Source: a virus. Taken from it: 22,481 nt of DNA. Under the pieces are notes generated by a model. The model was not told the DNA's origin. It searched no databases and saw nothing but the letters and a program-made list of their open reading frames with translations. Below, one piece after another: positions 1-6,466 of this stretch. Both the position numbers and the translations under genes were made by a program. The stretch spans positions 1 to 22,481 of IMG/VR virus record IMGVR_UViG_3300042914_001256; one strand, given 5' to 3'. The stretch's first letter is position 1, and each line of letters begins with the position of its first letter.

Positions 1-1
1 A

Positions 2-340
2 TCACCCCCGCGCCGCCCCCAGATACTCCCACTCCAGCAACCGCAGATCCTCCAGCAGCCACACCCGGTCACGGCGCTTCACGCCCTCATCCTTGGCGCA
101 TTGGATGAACACCCCGTAATCGAGGCCCACGGGGCCAGCCATCCCCACCCGCCACTGGGTCTGCATCTTCAGGAACCACGCCAGCGCTTCGCAGTTCTCC
201 GGCAGGATCCCGAACGTCTTGGGCCGCTGCTCCACCTCAGGCGCCACCAGGCCGAACATGGCTGCAGCGTCGGCGGCATCCTTGCCGTCGTCAGCCTCAC
301 CTTTCGCGGCGCCAGCGAGGAACAGCGCCGCGTCGATCAG
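2..340 (-). CDS. Tail assembly chaperone, frameshift (T) part, DUF1799-like
   Basis: This is the downstream half of a lambda G/GT-type tail chaperone pair. The conserved core is the last 85 residues, beginning at an internal ATG at 259, with the block TQWRVGMAGPVGLDY typical of the DUF1799 family of small phage proteins. The reading frame is open without a stop from 340 to 259, so a ribosome slipping back one base at the end of the upstream gene reads straight into it. The fused product would be 269 residues (157 + 112). In lambda-like phages the fusion binds the tape measure protein and recruits tail tube subunits; the tape measure gene would be the next gene, just outside the window. Independent translation from the ATG at 259 cannot be excluded. 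The stop is a TGA at 4-2, so the gene is complete. Confidence 0.85.
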   Translation of the reverse strand: MIDAALFLAGAAKGEADDGKDAADAAAMFGLVAPEVEQRPKTFGILPENCEALAWFLKMQTQWRVGMAGPVGLDYGVFIQCAKDEGVKRRDRVWLLEDLRLLEWEYLGAARG

Positions 341-362
341 TTTTTTGCGCGGAAGCCTCCTT
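305..362 (-). promoter_or_regulatory. Programmed -1 ribosomal frameshift signal
   Basis: Three elements of a bacterial -1 frameshift site are visible in order. A perfect Shine-Dalgarno-like AAGGAGG lies at 362-356. The slippery heptamer A AAA AAC (346-340, in the correct phase) follows after 9 nt and is directly followed by the zero-frame stop TGA (339-337). After a 7-nt spacer comes a perfect 8-bp stem, CGCGGCGC (332-325) with GCGCCGCG (312-305), around a 12-nt loop. The -1 frame is open into the DUF1799-like gene. This layout matches dnaX-like and lambda G/GT frameshift sites. Confidence 0.88.
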
Positions 363-810
363 GCTTGGCGGCGGATTTGGCGGGCTCGCCGGCGGCGCTG
401 GGCTTGCCGATACTGGCGACCCAGGCATTGAAAATCGCGGACGCGGCACCCTGCATCCGCAGCATCTTGGCCTTGGCAGCATCGGTGAACTCGACAGGCT
501 CGCCAGCTTCGTCCACCACCTCTTCGCCCCAGCCGCAGAGCACCTCGGCGGCCAGATCCTCATAGGTGCACGGCAGCGGCTCAGTGAGCACCTCCAGGTC
601 ATTGCTGCCCCGGTAGCTCTGCAGCGCCTCGTAGCGCTTGATGGTGGCCACGATCAGCGCATTGTGCTGCTCGTTGAGATCGTCGCAATCCTCCTGGTCC
701 AGCACCCGGAAATGGGCGGTGAAGGTGTAGGCCTTCTTTAGGCCCGCCTTCACCGGCAGATCAACCGATACCGGCCACTCGATGTGGTCCGGCTGGTACA
801 GATGGAACAT
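337..810 (-). CDS. Tail assembly chaperone (lambda G-like), zero-frame product
   Basis: A 157-residue protein placed directly after the tail tube gene and before the DUF1799-like frame, which is the position of gpG in lambda-like phages. The N-terminal half is a mixed alpha/beta region (residues 1-50) with a stretch about inputs to tail proteins of this family: short, acidic, without signal peptide or membrane segment. The C-terminus (about residues 135-157) is a low-complexity Ala/Lys-rich tail that ends in the slippery sequence, so the last residues Ala-Lys-Asn are encoded by the heptamer itself. It is expected to coat the tape measure protein during tail assembly, and not to be part of the finished virion. 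The start ATG at 810 lies 6 nt after the stop of the tail tube gene. The assignment rests on position and the frameshift site more than on sequence similarity. Confidence 0.78.
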   Translation of the reverse strand: MFHLYQPDHIEWPVSVDLPVKAGLKKAYTFTAHFRVLDQEDCDDLNEQHNALIVATIKRYEALQSYRGSNDLEVLTEPLPCTYEDLAAEVLCGWGEEVVDEAGEPVEFTDAAKAKMLRMQGAASAIFNAWVASIGKPSAAGEPAKSAAKQGGFRAKN

Positions 811-816
811 GGCGAA

Positions 817-2010
817 TCAGAAGAAAACGAGGCGGGTTTCGTCGTTGCCGGCTGCGGACTTAGGCAGCGCGGTGAATGGGATCTGCAGCATGCTGACTCC
901 GTCAGAATCAGGGAAGGAGAGGTCGCCGCTGATCGCCGCGCGGGGGCAGAAGAAGATGGAGCTTTCGGTAGCCGTCGTGCCCTGCTGCACAACGAACGGG
1001 CCATCGCTGGCGCCGCTGTTGTCAGCCGCAGCGGTGAAGAAGTTCTTCGTCGCCACAGGCGGGTTCTCGATCGTGATTGTGCCGTTCGGGTTGGGGCGGT
1101 CGGTGATGCGGGCGTGAGGTTCGCAGCCGATCAGCGAGCGGAACACGGCCGACACGCCCCAGTCGAAGTTGAAGCCTTCGGAGCAGGGATTGAAGCCCTG
1201 GAACCGCAACGCCTTGGTGTGGGTCGGGGTGACGGGCACCGGCTCGGCTTGGTTGCTGTAGATGAATCCTTCAGCGCTCTTTGCGGTGGGGGTGGTGTAG
1301 CGGCCGACGCCGGTGATGGTGAAGGTGCCGTAGCCGTTCAGAGTGCTGTTGAGGGCCGGGCTGCCGCGGAATCCATCAATCCGGTGAACGTTAACGCCAT
1401 CCTTCACCGCCACGATGGTGCAGCTGCTGCCGTTGCCGAACGTGCTGATCGGCTGCAGCAGGGACAGCGCGGGGATCTTGTAGCCCACTGCGCCGCCGGT
1501 GAACGATGCGGTAGAAGGAACCACCGTCACCTGCCTGGTGGCCCCGTCGTGCGCCACGATCACGCCTTTGTGGCCCGTGTTGGCGCCGCTGGTGATCTCG
1601 ATTGGCAGCCCCAGGTAAGCGTCGCTTGCGGGGTTGCTGCCCCCCAGGTCCGCCAGGGTGAGGGTGTTGGCGCCGCCTGCGGTGGCCGTACCGGTCAGCT
1701 CGGCGAATGCCGAGACGTTCATGCCGGCTGCCTGCAGCAGCGGCGTGAATCGGGGCGCGGTGGCAGCGACGCCAGAGCCGCCCCACTCGAAGGCGATCGT
1801 TGCCACCACGTGCTCATTAGTGAGCGGCTGACGGTCGGCACCGAGGAACCCCTTGATCAGGTTCCGCTCGACTCGGGTGCCGGTGATCGGGTTGATCTCC
1901 ATCGACACGAATTTCATCGCGTCGGTGTTGGCGATTGGGCTGGCCAGGGTTCCGTAACTGGTCTCGGCCTTCACCAGCGCGAAGCTGTTGCGAATCAGGA
2001 GTTCGGTCAT
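817..2010 (-). CDS. Major tail tube protein
   Basis: A 397-residue protein with the N-terminal pattern RNSFALVKAETSYGT, followed by a long beta-rich region (residues 30-330) without helices or membrane segments. This start and the size are those of phage tail tube proteins that contain an additional domain; lambda gpV is about 250 residues, so this one is long. Position supports the role: tail terminator, a small protein, tail tube, then the G/GT chaperones is the usual siphovirus order. The protein polymerises into the tube through which DNA passes. Its ATG overlaps the stop of the 46-aa upstream gene as TGATG, so translation is probably coupled. The region around residues 100-200 is rich in Gly, Thr and Ala and may be a surface domain. 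I am sure it is a structural tail protein and fairly sure that it is the tube subunit. Confidence 0.8.
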   Translation of the reverse strand: MTELLIRNSFALVKAETSYGTLASPIANTDAMKFVSMEINPITGTRVERNLIKGFLGADRQPLTNEHVVATIAFEWGGSGVAATAPRFTPLLQAAGMNVSAFAELTGTATAGGANTLTLADLGGSNPASDAYLGLPIEITSGANTGHKGVIVAHDGATRQVTVVPSTASFTGGAVGYKIPALSLLQPISTFGNGSSCTIVAVKDGVNVHRIDGFRGSPALNSTLNGYGTFTITGVGRYTTPTAKSAEGFIYSNQAEPVPVTPTHTKALRFQGFNPCSEGFNFDWGVSAVFRSLIGCEPHARITDRPNPNGTITIENPPVATKNFFTAAADNSGASDGPFVVQQGTTATESSIFFCPRAAISGDLSFPDSDGVSMLQIPFTALPKSAAGNDETRLVFF

Positions 2011-2150
2011 CAGTCCTTGGCCTTCGGCGCGGGTTGGGGCTTGGCGGGCTCAGGCTTGGGCGCCTCAGCAGCGGGCACCATCTGGCCACTGGGGAGCATC
2101 ACATACTCGCCAGACAGGCCGTGGTGCTCATAGTGTTGGTCGGCCGCCAT
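2010..2150 (-). CDS. Small hypothetical protein before tail tube
   Basis: A 46-residue gene starting at ATG 2150 and ending in a TGA that overlaps the tail tube ATG as TGATG. The first half contains YEHHGLSGEYVMLPSGQMVPA, and the second half is a Pro/Lys/Ala-rich tail (repeats of the KPEPAKPQPAP type). Such short ORFs with Pro/Ala tails commonly precede tail tube genes in lambda-like phages, but I do not know a function. The coupled overlap with the next gene is the main reason to call it real. Confidence 0.6.
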   Translation of the reverse strand: MAADQHYEHHGLSGEYVMLPSGQMVPAAEAPKPEPAKPQPAPKAKD

Positions 2151-2180
2151 GGTTAGGGGGTGAGCTTCCGTACTCTCAGG

Positions 2181-2636
2181 CTATGGAGCCGCGTTGATCG
2201 CGTCGTCGCGGGTGCGATAGCGGATCAGGAAACGCTGAGTCATGCGGCCAGAAGTGGCATCGGCTGCCTCCATCTCTGGCAGGTAGCCATCGGGCTGCAC
2301 GTCATGGGCCAAGCCGCCAAGGGTGCGGTCGGCCATCATGCGGGCGTGAACGTCGGTCACGATGGGGTCCGCCAGCTGGTCCGGCACATCGCCGCGCACG
2401 TAGGTTTCGACCAGGACCACCAACGCGTTGTCAAGGCGTCCCAGACTGGCGCCCGTGGTGCGCGGGGCGTTCATCGGATTGTCCTCGCCAGGGCTGACGA
2501 TCACCGCTGGGGTTTCGGGCCTGGAGATCGCCTGCACCCGGCTGCGGTAGATCCTGATGCCGACCTGCACCGTGCCCGGCAGGGTGACGGTGTGGATGTG
2601 ATCGAGGATCTGCTCGCGGAGGCTGGGGGTGGTCAT
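2181..2636 (-). CDS. Tail terminator protein (gpU-like)
   Basis: A 151-residue protein that begins with SLREQILDHI, then a strand and RIYRSRVQAISRPETPAVIVSPGED, the pattern of gpU-like tail terminator or tail completion proteins: an N-terminal helix, a Y-R-S-R segment and a hydrophobic strand followed by an acidic turn. The C-terminal half (residues 75-150) has alternating strands and helices with YVRGDVPDQLADPIV. Tail terminators form a hexameric ring that stops tube growth and joins the tail to the head. Placement just upstream of the tail tube gene agrees. The ATG at 2636 overlaps the TGA of a short upstream ORF that resembles the N-terminus of this same protein. The stop is TAG at 2183-2181. 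Confidence 0.72.
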   Translation of the reverse strand: MTTPSLREQILDHIHTVTLPGTVQVGIRIYRSRVQAISRPETPAVIVSPGEDNPMNAPRTTGASLGRLDNALVVLVETYVRGDVPDQLADPIVTDVHARMMADRTLGGLAHDVQPDGYLPEMEAADATSGRMTQRFLIRYRTRDDAINAAP

Positions 2637-2737
2637 GGTTCAGTCCGGCTCCGATACACCCGCCCGCTCACGCCGCTGGTGGCCGCCAGGGTGGTGGTGA
2701 CTTGGGCGAGGATTTGTTCGTGTTTGGTGGTGGTCAT
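2633..2737 (-). pseudogene. Truncated duplicate of the tail terminator N-terminus
   Basis: A 34-codon ORF begins at ATG 2737 and ends at TGA 2635-2633, overlapping the next ATG as ATGA. Its sequence parallels the first third of the tail terminator: M-T-T start, then HEQILAQV against REQILDHI, a gap of similar length, and GRVYRSRTEP against IRIYRSRVQA. It stops where the family would continue into its second strand. It looks like the remnant of an older or duplicated tail terminator gene left by recombination at the gene start. It could instead be translated as a leader peptide that couples translation of the next gene. Confidence 0.55.
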
Positions 2738-2771
2738 GGGTGGGGCGTTGTAGTCGGGGGCGCTACGGGGG

Positions 2772-3173
2772 TTATTCTGTGCTTGGCTCTGGGCGGTTGT
2801 AAGCCAACAGCGCAGGAATCCGCTCAGCAGCGATCATCCCAGCGGCGGCCAGTGCCTGTAGGCCGGACTCCAGTCGGGGATCGTCAAGAGCCACCGTGGG
2901 AGCGCTTATGAACTCATCCACCAGGGCAGCCACCTGTGGGGACTGCCCGGCAGCGGCGAGGATCGTCACGTATTCAGCGGCAGTCAATCGGTGGATGAAT
3001 GCAGAGCTGGTGATCAACCCAATGCGGTTCAAGTCGGCATAGATGCGGCCTTGGTGTTTCAGGAACTCCAGCGCAAGCTGCTCGGGCGTGGCGCCGTTGC
3101 GGTTGGCGGCTTCCACCCAGCCGTCGATCAGGCGGGTGTCAGTGATGGTGATAGTGAGAGAGAAAAGAGGCAT
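2772..3173 (-). CDS. Hypothetical structural-region protein, 133 aa
   Basis: I do not recognise this family with certainty. It starts MPLFSLTITITDTRLIDGWV, a beta strand followed by a helical protein (about residues 15-125) with many Ala and Leu, including a pattern of helices RTAAEYVTILAAAG-like at residues 60-80. The sequence has no Cys and no membrane segment. It lies 14 nt downstream of the fibre-like gene and 34 nt upstream of the truncated tail terminator remnant, so it is in the same operon. A gene of this size behind a fibre gene may be a fibre chaperone or a small attachment protein, but that is only inferred from position. Confidence 0.6.
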   Translation of the reverse strand: MPLFSLTITITDTRLIDGWVEAANRNGATPEQLALEFLKHQGRIYADLNRIGLITSSAFIHRLTAAEYVTILAAAGQSPQVAALVDEFISAPTVALDDPRLESGLQALAAAGMIAAERIPALLAYNRPEPSTE

Positions 3174-3187
3174 GGTTAAACTCCGGG

Positions 3188-5494
3188 CTAATCTACCTGT
3201 CCGGTCATATACTGAACCGACAGGTAGATGGTGCCGGTTCCGTTAAAATTGCCGCCCACAGCGGTAACAATTACATTCGTGGCGGCAGGAAAACATTCAA
3301 TGGTGCCTGCAGTCCAATCACGGTTATCGCTGGCGGTGCCAGCAGCGGTGTCGGTGATTGCCCCCCAGCGGTCAGAATCGCTGGCGGTGCCGATTTCATA
3401 GCCAGTAGTGCCGTTGCCGGTGCCAAGGCTAGTAGTGACTTTGCTGGTTACCCCCATCACGACCGCACCTGCAGGGATCAGGGCGGTGGCTGTCACACTG
3501 GCGCCAGATACCGCGCTGAGCGTGGCGCGGGCTGTAGCGATTGCGGCTCGGTGAAAGTCCGTGTCTGAGGTGTAGGTGTCGTAGACGCGAAAGATTTGGG
3601 CAGCAGTACCATCGCGTTGAGCCATAGTGCCCGCAGCTTCACCTGTAATAGCTACTGGGTTATTATTTGCAGTGCCAGTAAAGAATCTAAGCTCAAGGGG
3701 ACTAAGTGCCGAGCGGCGGCCTGTTGATTGAACAACGCCTAGGTTTGGGGTGTTCCCGCCGCTAATTCTTACAAAACCGGCACCAATACCAGAATCTACA
3801 AAAAACTTTGTTACTCCATTTAGCTGCAAATCCAGCAGGTTCCCGGTAAACCCGTTTGGCGCATTAACGCCAAACCCCGTGCCAGCAGTGCTCCAGCTTG
3901 TTGACGTGGTGCCAGTTGGTTCAATCAGTAACGCTGGCTTGGTGGTTGTGCTGGTGCCGCCCGTGAACCACGTCCCAGTCAGTGCCATCGGCGGAGTGTT
4001 AGCCGCACCATTCGCCACCAGGATCAGCCTTGCCAGCGTCACGGCGCCCGTGGCGCCATCCACGCTGCTGTTGGGGATCGCGCCCAGCGCGCTGCCGTTG
4101 CGGTACTGAATCTCGGTGCCGCTGCCTGCAGGGGATGTGCCTGCGGGCAGGTTGGTCAGCTGCGATCCGTCAACCGCTGGCAGCTTCGCCGCGTTGTCGA
4201 GCTGCACCACATTGCCGGCGCTGGTGCCGACGTTTTGTGCTGCTGCTGTGCCCAGCGTGGGCAATCCCGACAGGCTGGCGTAAGCGATCTGCGCCCCGTC
4301 GCCGCCGTCGTGGTTGTGGCTGTTGCCGTTCGTGACGCCTTGCGCTGCGGGGGCGAAATCACCCGTGCTGGCCGCCGCTGCCGTGCCCAAGGTGGGCAGA
4401 CCTAAGAGATCGCCATAGGCCCCAGTGAAGCCCACCCGGGCCATCGCCGCGCCAGTGTTCACCAGGATGGTTCCGGTGTTGACGTTCACCCTCACTACGC
4501 TGCCGACCTGTTGCACCTCGCCAGATGCCGGGATCGTCGCCACCATGGCGCCGCTAGCGCCGACATAGAGCTGATCGCCCAGTTGGTAGCTGTTGGTATT
4601 GAACGGCCTCAGCTCGCCCAGTACCACGGCGTCGCCATCGCCGTTGTTGGCAAGGGTGGTCTCCAGCACGGCAATCGCTGGCATTTTCAGCGGATCGGTC
4701 GGGTCGCAGGCCGCCACCGTGATCCGATCGGTGTCGCCCACGCTGCCGGTCGCATAGACCACCGTGCCCGCCTCTAGGGGGCCGCCGCTGGTGTTTTTGA
4801 CGTGAACGTAGAAGTTCCCGGCGATGCTGCCATGGATGTTTGGGATGACGACCGGCGCGGTGCCGGTGATGGTGAGACCTGTAAATGATGGGCTGTCAGC
4901 CGTGCCCAGGCCCAGCAGCGTGCGTTGCGCGGCAGCGTCGAGCGCCTCCACCATGGCGCGGCCTGCAGCGGTGCTAACGCCGGTCCACCAGGCGGCGATG
5001 GCCTGCCGCACCCTCTGGGCCGTAAACGCCCGCCGAGTCGTTGCGGTGCCAGCCTCGGCCTCGGCCTGCTCAATGGTGGCGGCGGTCCACTCGCGGGCGT
5101 CGCTTAACCTGGCGTCGCTCAGCCCCACATAGGCCGCGGCACCCTCGGCGGCGGTCAGGTAGCCAGGATGCGGGTCGGCTGCTGCCTCATGCGCTCCGAT
5201 TGCCGCTGCCACCTCCGAGTCTCTGGCGATCCCTGCAGGGATGTCCGAATCGCTCAGCGCCGTGGCCGATTGCCGGTATCGGCCGTCGCCCTCCGCCTGG
5301 GTTAGGTACTGAGAGTGCGGGTCTGCAGCTGCTACGTGGGAAGCCACAGCACTGCTGATCGCCGCGCCGGCCAGATTCGCAATATCTTGGGTGGTGGCGT
5401 CCTTCGTCGCCCCAGCCTGATCCATCGGCACCCGCTCAGTTCCATCGAGCGGGGTCGTGGCGTTCGGTAGGCCTGTAATCGTGGTTTCAGCCAT
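3188..5494 (-). CDS. Large tail-fibre-like / receptor-binding structural protein
   Basis: A 768-residue protein with fibre features. The N-terminus (MAETTITGLPNATTPLDGTERVP) is a common start for phage fibres. Two copies of an AADPHxxYLTxAEG motif lie near residues 56-70 and 104-118, a repeat seen in trimeric fibres before a shaft. Two GLPTLGTAAA repeats fall near the middle, and the rest is Gly/Thr/Ala-rich beta structure. The C-terminal 110 residues form a compact globular end that may carry the receptor-binding or carbohydrate-binding domain. It probably forms a trimer on the virion. The position is odd: it sits between the head-tail attachment gene and the tail terminator, not after the central tail genes. 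The middle (about 3640-3960) is visibly AT-richer than the surroundings, as if that part of the gene had been exchanged. It could alternatively be a capsid-attached fibre. Confidence 0.7.
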   Translation of the reverse strand: MAETTITGLPNATTPLDGTERVPMDQAGATKDATTQDIANLAGAAISSAVASHVAAADPHSQYLTQAEGDGRYRQSATALSDSDIPAGIARDSEVAAAIGAHEAAADPHPGYLTAAEGAAAYVGLSDARLSDAREWTAATIEQAEAEAGTATTRRAFTAQRVRQAIAAWWTGVSTAAGRAMVEALDAAAQRTLLGLGTADSPSFTGLTITGTAPVVIPNIHGSIAGNFYVHVKNTSGGPLEAGTVVYATGSVGDTDRITVAACDPTDPLKMPAIAVLETTLANNGDGDAVVLGELRPFNTNSYQLGDQLYVGASGAMVATIPASGEVQQVGSVVRVNVNTGTILVNTGAAMARVGFTGAYGDLLGLPTLGTAAAASTGDFAPAAQGVTNGNSHNHDGGDGAQIAYASLSGLPTLGTAAAQNVGTSAGNVVQLDNAAKLPAVDGSQLTNLPAGTSPAGSGTEIQYRNGSALGAIPNSSVDGATGAVTLARLILVANGAANTPPMALTGTWFTGGTSTTTKPALLIEPTGTTSTSWSTAGTGFGVNAPNGFTGNLLDLQLNGVTKFFVDSGIGAGFVRISGGNTPNLGVVQSTGRRSALSPLELRFFTGTANNNPVAITGEAAGTMAQRDGTAAQIFRVYDTYTSDTDFHRAAIATARATLSAVSGASVTATALIPAGAVVMGVTSKVTTSLGTGNGTTGYEIGTASDSDRWGAITDTAAGTASDNRDWTAGTIECFPAATNVIVTAVGGNFNGTGTIYLSVQYMTGQVD

Positions 5495-5496
5495 AC

Positions 5497-5856
5497 CTAC
5501 AGAATGCGGAGCTGTCTGTTGTCGAGGGTCGTGAGCCGCAGGCCGCTCAGCGTCACCAGGTAGGTGGCCACGGCCTCAATCTTCTCCAGCACCATCACGC
5601 AGAACCGGCCATCAGCCAGCTTCAGCGGTTCGTGCTGCAGCTTGTACGTCAATCCCTCGTGCTGCACCTGGTCGCCATACTGCAACTCGCCAAACTGATC
5701 GGTCCTGGCGGTGATCGCATAGTCCACCGTCACCACCTGATCATTCATAATGATCTGGCTGGCGCGGTCCATGATGCCCAAACCAACAACGGCCCCAGCA
5801 GTGACGCTGGAGCCGAAGTCAGCCAGCAGGAAATCATCGGGGATTTCCTGGATCAT
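5497..5856 (-). CDS. Head-tail attachment protein (FII-like)
   Basis: A 119-residue protein that fits lambda gpFII-like head-tail attachment proteins: small, beta-rich, with DDFLLADFG at the N-terminus, a central block where a nucleotide or surface loop lies (ARTDQFGELQYGDQV), and GLTYKLQHEPLKLADGRFCVMVLEK near the end. These proteins form the joining ring between portal/connector and tail. It follows the small head genes by 2 nt and precedes the fibre-like gene by 2 nt. The last 20 residues extend beyond the family core as I remember it. The assignment is from length, fold pattern and position; a general head closure protein is the main alternative. Confidence 0.6.
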   Translation of the reverse strand: MIQEIPDDFLLADFGSSVTAGAVVGLGIMDRASQIIMNDQVVTVDYAITARTDQFGELQYGDQVQHEGLTYKLQHEPLKLADGRFCVMVLEKIEAVATYLVTLSGLRLTTLDNRQLRIL

Positions 5857-5858
5857 GG

Positions 5859-6245
5859 TTAGACCGCGTAGCGAGCGCCGCCGACAGCCACGCAGGTGAC
5901 AGTGGCGGAAAAGCTGCCGGTCTCGTCTGTGAAGGCCAGCCGCACGAACTTGCCCACTTGGTTGCGGGGGATCGACAGCTTCTGCAGGGCGGCAGTGCTG
6001 CCCAGGTCGGTGAATGCACCACCCGGCACATCCGTAGCATCGCTGCCATCGGAAGCGTTGCCAGACTGCACTTTCACCTTGATCGCGGTGCTGGAGGCGC
6101 TGGCGGCGGCATACAGCAGCAGCAGCAGATCGCCGTCAACGCTGCTCACGTCCACCGCAGTGGTGTTGCCCGCGGCGTCGCGGGTGGCAGGAGCCAGGAT
6201 GGTGAATGCCTGGAGTTGCTCCAGGGCTCTGAGTTCAATGGCCAT
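5859..6245 (-). CDS. Beta-rich head or decoration-type protein, 128 aa
   Basis: The function is not recognised with certainty. The sequence has alternating strands: an N-terminal LQAFTILAPATRDAAGNTT segment, a central SVDGDLLLLLYAAASASSTAIKVKV, and a final GKFVRLAFTDETGSFSATVTC. This looks like a small beta-sandwich, and such proteins next to the capsid gene are often capsid decoration or head completion proteins. It is 2 nt from the downstream attachment gene and 3 nt from the upstream 71-aa gene, inside one tight operon. No signal peptide is present. Confidence 0.62.
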   Translation of the reverse strand: MAIELRALEQLQAFTILAPATRDAAGNTTAVDVSSVDGDLLLLLYAAASASSTAIKVKVQSGNASDGSDATDVPGGAFTDLGSTAALQKLSIPRNQVGKFVRLAFTDETGSFSATVTCVAVGGARYAV

Positions 6246-6248
6246 TGG

Positions 6249-6464
6249 TTAATCCTCCGGGGTGGGGTCAGGGGTGGAAGTCTTTGCAGAGCGCCGCAGC
6301 TTGGGTGGGCAGGCCGGGGCGGGCTCAGGCTCGGGCTCTGGCGCAATCGACGCCATGCCCAGCGCCAGCAGCTCGTTGGCGACGCCTTGCGGAAGGTCAG
6401 CCACCTCACCCATGGAGAGGTGGCGACCGTCTGCTCTGCAGTTCGAGAGAATCTGCAGCCTCAT
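6249..6464 (-). CDS. Small protein downstream of capsid
   Basis: A 71-residue protein whose N-terminal 40 residues (LSNCRADGRHLSMGEVADLPQGVANELLALGMA) form a strand followed by a helix-turn pattern often found in a short gene behind phage capsid genes. The C-terminal 30 residues are a disordered tail rich in Pro and Glu with PEPEPEPAP repeats. The role is unknown; such proteins are usually annotated as hypothetical head-region proteins. The ATG at 6464 follows the stop of the capsid gene by 2 nt. Confidence 0.62.
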   Translation of the reverse strand: MRLQILSNCRADGRHLSMGEVADLPQGVANELLALGMASIAPEPEPEPAPACPPKLRRSAKTSTPDPTPED

Positions 6465-6466
6465 AA

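Noticed and set aside
784-2133. Long plus-strand open frame opposite the tail tube gene
   Set aside because: It mirrors the codon structure of the minus-strand tail tube gene in GC-rich DNA and has no protein-like pattern; it also crosses the gene boundary.
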